This document shows, piece by piece, positions 1 to 7,410 of a stretch of 17,396 bases of DNA. The translations under genes and the position numbers were made by a program. Position 1 is the stretch's first letter; each line of letters opens with the position of its first letter. The notes beneath the pieces were generated by a model, which was given only the letters and a program-made list of their open reading frames with translations, did no database searches and was not told where the DNA came from. The stretch spans positions 1-17,396 of the forward strand of contig JBBIND010000083.1 in NCBI GenBank assembly GCA_037444075.1. Reading direction: 5' to 3'. Origin of the DNA: JBBIND01 sp037444075 (lineage in GTDB: Bacteria; Acidobacteriota; Terriglobia; Bryobacterales; Bryobacteraceae).

Positions 1-5
1 CAACG

Positions 6-35
6 CGGCGCCGGCGCTTGCGGCGCCGGCGCTTG
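6..35. repeat. Tandem duplication of a 15-bp GC-rich unit
   Basis: The 15-base unit CGGCGCCGGCGCTTG occurs twice without a gap (6-20 and 21-35). The end of the second copy plus the next three bases forms a perfect TTGACA (33-38). No convincing -10 hexamer lies 16-18 bp downstream of it. A separate TAACAT/TACGAT stretch at 79-89 could be a -10 element for the radical SAM gene but has no matching -35. The rest of 1-168 shows no coding sequence I can support. Confidence 0.8.
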
Positions 36-168
36 ACATGGCCGGCCGGTTCGCTTGCAGGCGCAAAAGGGGCTCTGTTAACATACGATTTCCGAAAGTA
101 ATGTGCTGTAGTGCCCGCTCTCTGTCCAGCCGGCAGAGGCTCGGCGGCACGCGCTCGAGGCGGAGAAG

Positions 169-1203
169 ATGCGGAAAGTACCGCTCATTGAATCACTGAG
201 AATCATCGGCCGTGGTTCGCTGAACTGGATCGCTGAACGCCCTATCGTGGTTTCTTTCGAGGTGACGGATTCGTGCACATGCTACTGCCGGCACTGTGAT
301 CATGGCGGCCCGAAAGACGATTCGCGTCAAATGAAACCGGAGAGCTACCGCCGCTACATGGAAGTTCTGAATCCGTGCGTGGTGCAGATCTCCGGCGGCG
401 AACCGCTGATGCGGCCCGACCTGCTGGACATCGTCCGGAACGTCAAGTCCGACTCCGGCTTGCCTTACACCATCCTGGTTTCCAACTGGTCGGAGATGAC
501 CGAACAGCGTTACCTGGAACTCCGCGAGGCGGGCATCGATCAATTCTCGGTGAGCCTGGATTTTCCGGACGCGCGGCACGACGATTTTCGGGGATACCCG
601 GGTCTGTATGCGCACCTGGAAGACCTGATCCCGCGGCTGGCGCGCCTCGGGCACGACGATATCGTTCTGAATACGTGCATCACGAGCCTGAACGTCAGCG
701 AAATCAACGCCGCCGCCGACAAAGCCCGCGAGTGGGGCGTCAACCTGTGCTATAGCGCTTACTCGGTCCGCCGTACCGGTTGCCGTGATTACTTCCTCGA
801 TGCACCGGAGCAGTTGGCAACCCTCAACCGGGAGCTGGACCGCGTCGAACAGCGGCGCGACAGCACCAATTGGGTCGTGAACTCACCAACCACGCTGGAC
901 GCCACCCGCCGCTACTTTGAAAACGCCGGGACGCCGGGCTGCAAAGCCGGACTGCGGTTTTTGGTAGTGACCAGCGATGGCCAGCTTCAGCCTTGCTCCA
1001 TGCAATTCAAGCGTTACCCGTTGCACGAGCAGGCGCGCATGGTGCGCGAGTTCACCAGTTCCAACACCTGCGGCGAGTGCTACGTTTCCATCCGTTCTTA
1101 CCTGGACAAGAACTTCCCGCAGTTGCTCTGGGAAAACGTGAGCGGGTTTTTCTCGTTCAAGAGCCGGGCTCAGCGCGAGGCAGCGGAACTCTCCCGGAGC
1201 TGA
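169..1203 (+). CDS. Radical SAM protein with C-terminal cysteine cluster, substrate unknown
   Basis: This 344-residue protein is expected to cleave S-adenosylmethionine at a [4Fe-4S] cluster and start radical chemistry in the cytoplasm. The signature CxxxCxxC is formed by Cys36, Cys40 and Cys43 (CTCYCRHC), followed by the SAM-binding GGEP motif at residues 76-79. The C-terminal part has further cysteines (Cys258, Cys276, then CGEC at 301-304), a layout like a shortened SPASM domain that would bind an auxiliary cluster. Such domains are common in enzymes that modify peptides or sugars, but no precursor peptide or recognisable partner gene is adjacent. The ATG is preceded by GAGG (157-160) and GGAG (162-165). 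The downstream DUF1080 gene starts 62 bp later and has its own ribosome-binding site. The family is clear; the substrate is not. Confidence 0.9.
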   Translation: MRKVPLIESLRIIGRGSLNWIAERPIVVSFEVTDSCTCYCRHCDHGGPKDDSRQMKPESYRRYMEVLNPCVVQISGGEPLMRPDLLDIVRNVKSDSGLPYTILVSNWSEMTEQRYLELREAGIDQFSVSLDFPDARHDDFRGYPGLYAHLEDLIPRLARLGHDDIVLNTCITSLNVSEINAAADKAREWGVNLCYSAYSVRRTGCRDYFLDAPEQLATLNRELDRVEQRRDSTNWVVNSPTTLDATRRYFENAGTPGCKAGLRFLVVTSDGQLQPCSMQFKRYPLHEQARMVREFTSSNTCGECYVSIRSYLDKNFPQLLWENVSGFFSFKSRAQREAAELSRS

Positions 1204-1230
1204 AACGCGGCGCACGGCCCGGGCGGCATC

Positions 1231-1239
1231 TGATAAGCT
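1231..1239 (+). promoter_or_regulatory. Possible extended -10 element upstream of the DUF1080 gene
   Basis: TGATAAGCT fits the extended -10 pattern TGnTANNNT. It lies 26 bp before the ATG at 1266, giving a leader of about 20 nt that carries a GAGG ribosome-binding site (1254-1257). No clear -35 is present. This is inference from sequence pattern only. Confidence 0.3.
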
Positions 1240-1265
1240 AGCGTGGTTCAGTTGAGGAAAGAACC

Positions 1266-2129
1266 ATGCCGAGCCGCAGAATAGTCTTCCGCCGATTGCT
1301 GATCGCAGTCCTGAGCCTGTCCGCCATCATCGCAGCCTTCGCTCTGGCCCAGACCGCCGCGAAGAAAGCCTACCGCACCTCGCCTGTGGGCTACAGCGAC
1401 ACCCCCTTTCTGCCGGACGGCAAGTGGCGGGTGCATGACATCAGCCGTCCGCAGCCCCGGATTGTCGACCCCGGCACATCTAGCCCTCAGGAGAATCCCG
1501 GGCGCCCGCCTGCCGATGCCGTGGTGCTGTTCAACGGTGAAGGGCTCTCTGCCTGGGCGAGCACCGTCAAGGGGCAACAGGTGGACGCCCGCTGGAAAGT
1601 CGAGAACGGCTACATGGAGATTGTTCCCGGCACCGGGACCGTCTTCACGAAGGAGAAGTTCGGCAACTGTCAGTTGCACATCGAGTGGGCGACGCCCACC
1701 ACCTTCTACGGCGACGGCCAATGGCGCGCCAACAGCGGCGTGATCCTGATGGGCCGGTATGAGATCCAGGTGTTGGATTCCCACAATAACCCCACCTATC
1801 CGGACGGCATGGCCGGCTCCATCTACGGGCAATTCCCTCCGCTGGTAAACGTTGCCCGCAAGCCCGGCGAGTGGCAGAGCTACGACATCGTCTTCGAAGC
1901 CCCGCGCTTTGAAGGCGACAAGCTAGCCAAGCCGGCGTACATCACGGTGTTCCACAACGGGGTGCTCGTACACCATCGCCAGGAGATCATTGGCCGCATG
2001 GCGCACAGGCGGGTGGGCACCTACGCCCCGCACGGACCGGAGGAGCCCCTTGCCCTCCAGGACCACGACGTACCCGTGCGTTTCCGCAACATCTGGATTC
2101 GCCGGCTGAAAGGCTACGACGAACCTTGA
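1266..2129 (+). CDS. Exported DUF1080 (3-keto-disaccharide hydrolase-like) protein
   Basis: The 287-residue product begins with a basic stretch and a hydrophobic core (residues 11-28), consistent with a signal peptide and export to the periplasm. Residues 85-283 match the DUF1080 / 3-keto-disaccharide hydrolase domain (PF06439), a concanavalin-like jelly roll. Recognisable pieces are VVLFNGEGLSAW at the domain start, the NSGVILMGRYEIQVLDS core and the terminal VRFRNIWIRRL strand. Characterised members hydrolyse 3-keto-glycosides made by oxidoreductases; many others have no known activity. The pre-domain segment with TPFLPDGKWRVHD is typical of acidobacterial and planctomycete members as I recall them. 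The start is supported by GAGG (1254-1257) 8 nt upstream. The thioredoxin-like gene follows after 25 bp but has its own candidate promoter. Confidence 0.9.
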   Translation: MPSRRIVFRRLLIAVLSLSAIIAAFALAQTAAKKAYRTSPVGYSDTPFLPDGKWRVHDISRPQPRIVDPGTSSPQENPGRPPADAVVLFNGEGLSAWASTVKGQQVDARWKVENGYMEIVPGTGTVFTKEKFGNCQLHIEWATPTTFYGDGQWRANSGVILMGRYEIQVLDSHNNPTYPDGMAGSIYGQFPPLVNVARKPGEWQSYDIVFEAPRFEGDKLAKPAYITVFHNGVLVHHRQEIIGRMAHRRVGTYAPHGPEEPLALQDHDVPVRFRNIWIRRLKGYDEP

Positions 2130-2142
2130 AGCCGCGGCATGC

Positions 2143-2148
2143 TACCTT
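2143..2148 (+). promoter_or_regulatory. Candidate -10 hexamer (TACCTT) exactly 6 nt before an ATG
   Basis: TACCTT fits TANNNT and is separated by gaaagc (2149-2154) from the ATG at 2155. Transcription would start at or next to the A of the start codon, giving a leaderless mRNA. No Shine-Dalgarno sequence precedes this ATG. The same spacing recurs before the genes at 6146 and 9761. No good -35 is seen at normal spacing. Confidence 0.45.
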
Positions 2149-2154
2149 GAAAGC

Positions 2155-2700
2155 ATGCGTTCCCTTACCCTCGGCTGCTTGATGGTCTTGATGACCGTGT
2201 CCGGCCTGCTGGCGCAGGGCGAATTGTCCGGCCGCCGGGCGCCAGGCTTCTCCCTGGTTGACATGAGCCTCAAACAGCACGACCTGGCCGACTACCGCGG
2301 CAAGATCGTGCTCCTGGACATCATGAAGACCGGCTGCCCGGATTGCCAGACGCTCTCCCAGACGCTGGAAAAGGTAAAAGCGGCATACAAGGACAAGGTG
2401 GTCGTGCTGACGGTGGTCAATCCCCCGGAAACTCAGACCACCGTGGCGCAGTACGTTGCCAAGTACAAGGTCACCGGACCAGTCCTGTTCGATTGCGGCC
2501 AAATGGCCGCATCCTATATGATGGCCACTCCGCAGAAGCCCACCATCCATCTGCCCCATCTGTTCCTGATCGACGGCGAGGGAATGATCCGCAATGATTT
2601 CGGCAGCGGTCCCAAGTCCAAAGACATTTTCGAGGGACGTGGTTTATTCAAGGTGATCGACCGCCTGCTGGCCGAACAAACGCCGCCTAAGAAGCGCTGA
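2155..2700 (+). CDS. Exported TlpA/peroxiredoxin-like thioredoxin-fold protein
   Basis: The 181-residue protein carries a signal peptide (residues 1-20, ending VSGLLA-QG), so it should act outside the cytoplasmic membrane. The mature part is a redoxin/TlpA-type thioredoxin fold: an RRAPGFSLVDM entry strand, the redox pair Cys61-Pro-Asp-Cys64 after the strand KIVLLDIMKTG, and a cis-proline region near LPHLFLIDGEG. CPDC differs from the CGPC of thioredoxin and the CPHC of DsbA, so the redox potential cannot be guessed. Likely roles are disulfide reduction or cytochrome c maturation support, but no cytochrome gene is nearby. The last residues are rich in lysine and arginine. The start codon is the only one compatible with the signal peptide; it lacks a Shine-Dalgarno site and sits 6 nt after a TANNNT hexamer. 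Confidence 0.88.
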   Translation: MRSLTLGCLMVLMTVSGLLAQGELSGRRAPGFSLVDMSLKQHDLADYRGKIVLLDIMKTGCPDCQTLSQTLEKVKAAYKDKVVVLTVVNPPETQTTVAQYVAKYKVTGPVLFDCGQMAASYMMATPQKPTIHLPHLFLIDGEGMIRNDFGSGPKSKDIFEGRGLFKVIDRLLAEQTPPKKR

Positions 2701-2737
2701 CGGGCCACCGGCTTGAGTTGTTATACAATTTACACTT

Positions 2738-2765
2738 TTGGTGGCCTCGCCGCCCTGCATACAAT
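2738..2765 (+). promoter_or_regulatory. gltA: Possible gltA promoter (TTGGTG / TACAAT)
   Basis: TTGGTG (2738-2743) and TACAAT (2760-2765) are 16 bp apart and would give a leader of about 20 nt before the gltA ATG at 2793. A second TACAATT occurs just upstream (2724-2730) behind TGTTA. These are the only AT-rich stretches in the gap. The -35 matches the consensus at only three of six positions. Confidence 0.4.
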
Positions 2766-2792
2766 TACTCCGCCGAAAAGGGCTCACTGCTG

Positions 2793-4097
2793 ATGTCGAA
2801 TAATACGTTAACCATTCTCGACAACCGCACAGGCAAGTCGTACGAACTGCCTGTGGAGAACGACACGATTCGTGCTACGGATCTGAGACAGATCAAAGTG
2901 GCGCCGGACGATTTCGGACTGATGTGCTACGACCCGGGCTTCATGAATACGGCCTCCTGCAAGAGCACCATCACCTACATCGACGGCGACAAGGGCATCC
3001 TGCGCTACCGCGGATATCCCATCGAACAGTTGGCCGAGCAAGGCACGTTTCTGGAAACGGCCTATCTGCTGCTCAACGGTGAGCTGCCCGGCAACCAGGA
3101 GCTGGACGCGTGGGTGAAAAGCGTCTCCAGCCACACGTTGGTGAACGAGAAGTTCCGGCTTCTGCTGGAAGGTTTCCGCTACGACGCCCACCCGATGGGC
3201 GTCTTCATCAGCGCCCTGGCCGCCCTGTCCACTTTGTATCCGGAAGCCAAACAAGTCCAGGATGAGGCTGTGCGCCGCCTGCAGATAACGCGTCTCGTCG
3301 CGCAGACGCCGACGGTGGCGGCCTTCACCTACCGTCACAGCCTGGGCCTACCCTATGTCTACCCTGACAAGGACCTGAGCTACACGGGCAACTTCCTGAA
3401 CATGATGTTCCACGGCACCCGGCCCAACTACCGGCCGCACCCGGTGCTGGAGCGCGCCCTGGAGGTCCTGTTCATCCTGCACGCGGACCACGAGCAGAAT
3501 TGCTCGACGAGCACGATGCGCGTTGTCGGCAGCGCGCAGAGTGACCCCTTCTGTTCTGCCGCCGCCGCAGCAGCCGCCCTTTACGGTCCTCTGCACGGAG
3601 GCGCCAACGAGGCCGTGCTGAGAATGTTGCGCGAAATCGGCTCCAAAGACAACGTCCCCGAGCACATCCGGCGGGTCAAGGCCGGCGAGGGGCGCCTGAT
3701 GGGCTTCGGCCACCGCGTTTATAAGAACTACGATCCGCGCGCCCGCATCATCAAGCAGACAGCCGACGAAGTCTTTGAAGTCACCGGGCGGAACCCGCTG
3801 CTCGAGATCGCCCTGGAGTTGGAGCGCATCGCCCTCGAGGACGACTACTTCGTCTCCCGGCGCCTGTACCCCAACGTGGACTTTTACTCGGGCATCATCT
3901 ACCAGGCCATCGGCTTCCCCACCGGCATGTTCCCCGTGCTGTTCGCCATTCCGCGCACACCCGGCTGGCTTTCCCAGTGGCAGGAACTCGTCCTGGACCG
4001 GGACCAGAAGATCGCCCGTCCGCGCCAGATTTATCTGGGCGTGGAAGTGCGTGACTACGTCCCCGTCGAGCAACGCTCGGCGGGCGTTTCCGCCTAG
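2793..4097 (+). CDS. gltA: Citrate synthase (type II)
   Basis: Citrate synthase condenses acetyl-CoA with oxaloacetate in the first step of the TCA cycle. The 434-residue product has the full set of active-site signatures at positions close to those of the E. coli enzyme: HADHEQN (His233), YGPLHGGANEA (His268), MGFGHRVYKNYDPRA (His307) and PNVDFYSG (Asp363). The N-terminal beta-rich extension before residue 60 is typical of Gram-negative type II enzymes. The reading frame is open 25 codons further upstream (from 2718), but that extension crosses the probable promoter and resembles nothing in the family. The start at 2793, with GGG (2781-2783) 9 nt upstream, gives the normal length. The stop codon overlaps the ribosome-binding site of the following lyase gene, so the two are probably translated from one mRNA. 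Confidence 0.97.
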   Translation: MSNNTLTILDNRTGKSYELPVENDTIRATDLRQIKVAPDDFGLMCYDPGFMNTASCKSTITYIDGDKGILRYRGYPIEQLAEQGTFLETAYLLLNGELPGNQELDAWVKSVSSHTLVNEKFRLLLEGFRYDAHPMGVFISALAALSTLYPEAKQVQDEAVRRLQITRLVAQTPTVAAFTYRHSLGLPYVYPDKDLSYTGNFLNMMFHGTRPNYRPHPVLERALEVLFILHADHEQNCSTSTMRVVGSAQSDPFCSAAAAAAALYGPLHGGANEAVLRMLREIGSKDNVPEHIRRVKAGEGRLMGFGHRVYKNYDPRARIIKQTADEVFEVTGRNPLLEIALELERIALEDDYFVSRRLYPNVDFYSGIIYQAIGFPTGMFPVLFAIPRTPGWLSQWQELVLDRDQKIARPRQIYLGVEVRDYVPVEQRSAGVSA

Positions 4098-4101
4098 GAG
4101 G
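4096..4101 (+). promoter_or_regulatory. Strong ribosome-binding site overlapping the gltA stop codon
   Basis: AGGAGG begins inside the gltA stop codon TAG (4095-4097) and lies 7 nt before the ATG at 4109. It is the best Shine-Dalgarno match in the window. It fixes the start of the lyase and implies co-transcription with gltA. Confidence 0.85.
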
Positions 4102-4108
4102 TTCGATC

Positions 4109-5938
4109 ATGCAGCGGCTCAAGCTGCGTTCGGCGTTTGGCTTTGCCTTGCTGTGGGCCGCTGCGGGAGGTTGCGCGTCCATCAGCGCCCAGCCTCCCGA
4201 TCCGCTGGCGGCACTGCGGACCCAACGGCCCCGCATCATCGTCACGGCGGATGACTTTGCTCGCCTGCGCACCCTCATCAGCCAGGATGCGGGCGCTGCC
4301 CGCATTCACGAGAAACTGCTCGAGCAGGCCCGCCGGCTGGAGGAACTGCCCACCGTGGAATACCTGGTGGTGGGTCCGCGGCTGCTCACGCAGAGCCGCC
4401 GCTGCCTGGAACGCGTCTATACACTGGCCCTGCTCTACAGGATTCATCGGGACAAACGTTACCTCGAGCGCGCCCTGAAGGAACTGAGAGCCGCTGCGGG
4501 GTTTCCGGATTGGAACCCGTCCCACTTCCTGGACACCGCGGAGATGACGCATGCCTTCGCCATCGGCTACGACTGGCTATACGACGACCTCAGCCCCTCG
4601 GACCGCGCCTGGCTGCGCGAAGCGATCATCCAAAAGGGCATCCAACCCGCCCTGCCCTTCTATCGCCAACAGCGCGGCTGGGTGAGGGTGCACCACAACT
4701 GGAACCAGGTCTGCAACGGCGGAATCGGCATCGGCGCGCTGGCCATCGCCGACCACGAGCCTGAACTCGCCCGGGAAGTAATCAACTACGCCCGGGCCTC
4801 GCTTCCGCTCGCCATGCGGTCCTACGCTCCGGACGGCGGTTGGGATGAAGGCCCCGGATACTGGCACTACGCCACGCGATACAACGTCTACTTCTTGGCC
4901 GCTCTGGAAACCGCGCTCGGCACGGACTTCGGCTTGGCTGGCCTGCCAGGCTTTAGCCGCGCCGGCCACTTCCGGGTGTACTTTTGCGGAACCTCAGGCA
5001 GAACGTTCAACTACGCGGACGCCGGCGACGCAGCGGGCGGCGCGGCGGAGATGTTCTGGCTGGCCCGGCGCTTCACCCAGCCCGTCTATGCCTGGCACCA
5101 GCGCCGGCAGTTGGAGGCGGGCGCGCGGCCCGAAGCGCTCGACCTGATTTGGTACCAACCCCGGACCGAGCACCCGCAAAGCGCCGGCTGGCCGCTTCAC
5201 GAACTGTTCCAGGGAGTGAATGTCGCCTTCCTGCGAAGCTCCTGGCAGGACGAGGATGCCGTCTTCGTCGGCGTCAAAGGCGGGGACAACAAGGCGAACC
5301 ACAGCCAACTCGACCTGGGCGCCTTCGTGCTGGATGCGGGACGAACCCGCTGGGCCATCGATCTGGGGCCGGATGACTACAACCTGCCGCAGTACTTCGG
5401 CAAGCTGCGCTGGACCTACTACCGCATGCGCTCGGAATCTCACAACACGCTGCTCATCGACGGCGAAAACCAGGATCCGAAGGCTGCCGCCCCGGTGGTG
5501 GAACATCGTTTTCAGCCCGATGAGGCGATGGTTCGGATTGACCTTACGCAGGCCTACCCGGGGCGCATTTCCGAATGGCAGCGCACCGTCGGCATGCTGG
5601 ACCGCAGGCAAGTAGTGATCCGGGACAGGCTGCGCAGTCCGCAGCCCGTCGAGGCTCTTTGGGGGATGGTCACCGACGCAGCCATCGAACTGCGGCAGTC
5701 CGCCGCGGAACTGCGCAAAACAGGCTGGGTGCTTTCCGCCCGTATTTTGAGCCCCGCCGGAGCCGTGTTCGGCATCGAATCCACGACTCCGCCTCTTCCG
5801 CAGAGGCAGAACGAGGGCACGCGCAAACTCGTCGTCCGCCTTCCGGACAAAGTGGAGTCGCTCGAACTGGTGGTGAGCCTCACGCCGCATCGCGCCTCCG
5901 AACCGGCGCCCAAGATTCGCACAGCACTGCCCTTCTGA
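4109..5938 (+). CDS. Exported heparinase II/III-like polysaccharide lyase
   Basis: The 609-residue product has a signal peptide (residues 1-27). AAAGGC at 18-22 is a weak lipobox-like site, so lipidation at Cys22 is possible but uncertain. The middle is an alpha/alpha-toroid of the heparinase II/III and alginate lyase type, with HNWNQVCNGGIGIGAL (196-211) and GGWDEGPGYWHYATRY (243-258), which hold the Asn/His/Tyr residues expected in lyase catalysis. From about residue 365 a beta-sandwich follows (PF07940), with GGDNKANHSQLDLGAF (391-406; His398) and SESHNTLLIDGENQ (442-455). Lyases of this fold cleave uronic-acid polysaccharides by beta-elimination outside the cytoplasm; the actual polymer cannot be read from sequence. 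It is tightly coupled to gltA. No SusC/SusD pair or other polysaccharide-utilisation transporter accompanies it in this window. Confidence 0.88.
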   Translation: MQRLKLRSAFGFALLWAAAGGCASISAQPPDPLAALRTQRPRIIVTADDFARLRTLISQDAGAARIHEKLLEQARRLEELPTVEYLVVGPRLLTQSRRCLERVYTLALLYRIHRDKRYLERALKELRAAAGFPDWNPSHFLDTAEMTHAFAIGYDWLYDDLSPSDRAWLREAIIQKGIQPALPFYRQQRGWVRVHHNWNQVCNGGIGIGALAIADHEPELAREVINYARASLPLAMRSYAPDGGWDEGPGYWHYATRYNVYFLAALETALGTDFGLAGLPGFSRAGHFRVYFCGTSGRTFNYADAGDAAGGAAEMFWLARRFTQPVYAWHQRRQLEAGARPEALDLIWYQPRTEHPQSAGWPLHELFQGVNVAFLRSSWQDEDAVFVGVKGGDNKANHSQLDLGAFVLDAGRTRWAIDLGPDDYNLPQYFGKLRWTYYRMRSESHNTLLIDGENQDPKAAAPVVEHRFQPDEAMVRIDLTQAYPGRISEWQRTVGMLDRRQVVIRDRLRSPQPVEALWGMVTDAAIELRQSAAELRKTGWVLSARILSPAGAVFGIESTTPPLPQRQNEGTRKLVVRLPDKVESLELVVSLTPHRASEPAPKIRTALPF

Positions 5939-6133
5939 GCGGCTCCCACCCGGGCAGACTGCGGTTGCCGGCAGCAGCCGATTGCCGCGGACTCCCCTAT
6001 AGACGTGGCAAAGCTCCCGGCTGACGAGCCCATCAAGAGCCTGAAGTGCCGGCGGCGTCGAGGCCGTTCGCGCGTCCCGCTGGCTTCCGTCTCTCAACCA
6101 TTGCGGTTGACCACGCCCCGTTTTTCCCGGTGC

Positions 6134-6139
6134 TACGCT
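6134..6139 (+). promoter_or_regulatory. Candidate -10 hexamer (TACGCT) exactly 6 nt before an ATG
   Basis: TACGCT fits TANNNT and is followed by gaggct (6140-6145) and the ATG at 6146. A TTGACC at 6107-6112 resembles a -35, but the 21-bp spacing is longer than usual. The flanks match the element at 2143: both read GCTACNNTGA followed by four bases and ATG. It would give a leaderless or nearly leaderless transcript. Confidence 0.45.
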
Positions 6140-6145
6140 GAGGCT

Positions 6146-7375
6146 ATGAAGGCGGCGACAGCGGCTCTTTGGTGGCTGCTCCCGTGGGCGGCAGGCGCCG
6201 GTGAACTGCACACGGCCGCCCGCGCGGGTGATGCCGCCAGGGTACGCCAGCTGCTGGAGCAGGGTCACGATGCCAACGAGCGCGATACGCTCGGCGGCGC
6301 GCCCCTGCACGACGCCGCCTGGAGCGGCAGTGAGGCTGTCGTCAAGTTGCTGCTGGGACGTGGGGCGGACCCCAACGCGCGGCACGCCGAAGGCGGCTCC
6401 ACCCCGCTGCACTACGCCGTCATCACGGGCCAGGCTGGCATCGTCGGACTGTTGCTGGAAGCCGGAGCGAATCTGGAGGCAAGCTCCAACGCCGGCTCGA
6501 CGGCGCTGCATCTGGCGGCCAATCGCGGGCATACCGGCATGGTCCGGTTGCTGCTCGACAAAGGCATGAACGTCAACACGGCGGACGCCAACGGAGGCAC
6601 CCCGCTGCACGAAGCTGCCTGGAAGGGCCAGACCGAGGCCGTCCGTCTCTTGCTGGACCGGGGGGCCAGCGTTGACACGCCACTTCCCGAAACGGGCAAC
6701 ACGCCGCTCCATGAGGCGGCTTCCAAAGGCCATCCTGAGGTGATTTCGCTTCTGCTGGCGGCCGGAGCGAAGCTCGCTGCGCGCAACAAGGATGGAGCTA
6801 CGCCGCTCGAAGAGGCTCTGCGTTCCCGCCACGCCCGGGCAACCGAGGTGCTGCTCGAAAAAGGCGCGCGGCTTCCTGGAGCAGACGGCTCCGGCATCCG
6901 TCCGCTCCAGGAGGCGGTGCTGCGGGGACAAGCCGACATCGTGGCCTTGTTGCTCGCTAAGGGAGCTGACCCTAATGCAAGGACCAGTGCAGGATCGCGC
7001 CTGCTCCACGATGCCGCCCTGAAGGGCCATGCCGAGGTGGTTTCGCTGCTGCTGGAGAAAGGCGCGCAGGTCAACGCCCGCAACACTTCCGGCGCTACGC
7101 CGCTCCACGATGCCGCCTTGGCGGGACACGGCCACGTCGCCGGCCAACTGCTCGACGCCGGGGCAGACATCAACGCACAGGACCAAGAGTCAGGCGCCAC
7201 GCCGCTGCACCTCGCGGCCGGCTGGGGACGCTACGAGGTGGTCCTACTCCTGCTTGAGCGCGGCGCCTTTCCGGCGCCAAAGAACCGCACGGGCCAGACT
7301 CCGCTGGCCGTTGCCGCGGCCGGGGGGCACCAGGACATCGTCGCGTTGCTGCGCACACGCGGCTCTAAAGAGTAG
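6146..7375 (+). CDS. Exported ankyrin-repeat protein (12 repeats)
   Basis: The 409-residue product starts with a signal peptide (residues 1-18, MKAATAALWWLLPWAAGA) and is otherwise built of about 12 ankyrin repeats of 33 residues, from ELHTAARAG at residue 20 to TPLAVAAAGG near the C terminus. Most repeats keep the TPLHxAAxxG helix start and the LLLxxGAxxNA turn; repeats 7 and 8 (TPLEEALRSR, RPLQEAVLRG) are the most diverged. Ankyrin repeats bind proteins; no catalytic domain is present. The signal peptide suggests a periplasmic or secreted scaffold or inhibitor. The frame is open 47 codons upstream, but that stretch is arginine-rich and would hide the signal peptide, so ATG 6146 is preferred. 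The kinase gene follows after 35 bp on the same strand, so the two are likely co-transcribed and may be functionally linked. Confidence 0.9.
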   Translation: MKAATAALWWLLPWAAGAGELHTAARAGDAARVRQLLEQGHDANERDTLGGAPLHDAAWSGSEAVVKLLLGRGADPNARHAEGGSTPLHYAVITGQAGIVGLLLEAGANLEASSNAGSTALHLAANRGHTGMVRLLLDKGMNVNTADANGGTPLHEAAWKGQTEAVRLLLDRGASVDTPLPETGNTPLHEAASKGHPEVISLLLAAGAKLAARNKDGATPLEEALRSRHARATEVLLEKGARLPGADGSGIRPLQEAVLRGQADIVALLLAKGADPNARTSAGSRLLHDAALKGHAEVVSLLLEKGAQVNARNTSGATPLHDAALAGHGHVAGQLLDAGADINAQDQESGATPLHLAAGWGRYEVVLLLLERGAFPAPKNRTGQTPLAVAAAGGHQDIVALLRTRGSKE

Positions 7376-7410
7376 CCTCGAACCGCACGATATGGCGTGG
7401 GAGCATAGCT

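Noticed and set aside
2718..2792. Upstream start for citrate synthase adding 25 residues
   Set aside because: The extension is aromatic and basic, not found in citrate synthases, and overlaps the likely promoter; ATG 2793 gives the normal family length.
6005..6145. Upstream start for the ankyrin protein adding 47 residues
   Set aside because: The extra segment is arginine-rich and would bury a clear signal peptide beginning at ATG 6146.
4994..7186. A 730-codon open frame on the minus strand across the lyase and ankyrin genes
   Set aside because: It is antisense to two well-supported genes with clear domains. Its repetitive N-terminal half is the mirror of the ankyrin repeats, and long antisense frames are common in GC-rich coding DNA. 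No known domain is visible in its translation.
6146..7375. Ankyrin repeats as DNA tandem repeats or a mobile element
   Set aside because: The 99-bp periodicity comes from protein repeats with diverged codons; there are no terminal inverted repeats, target duplications or transposase.
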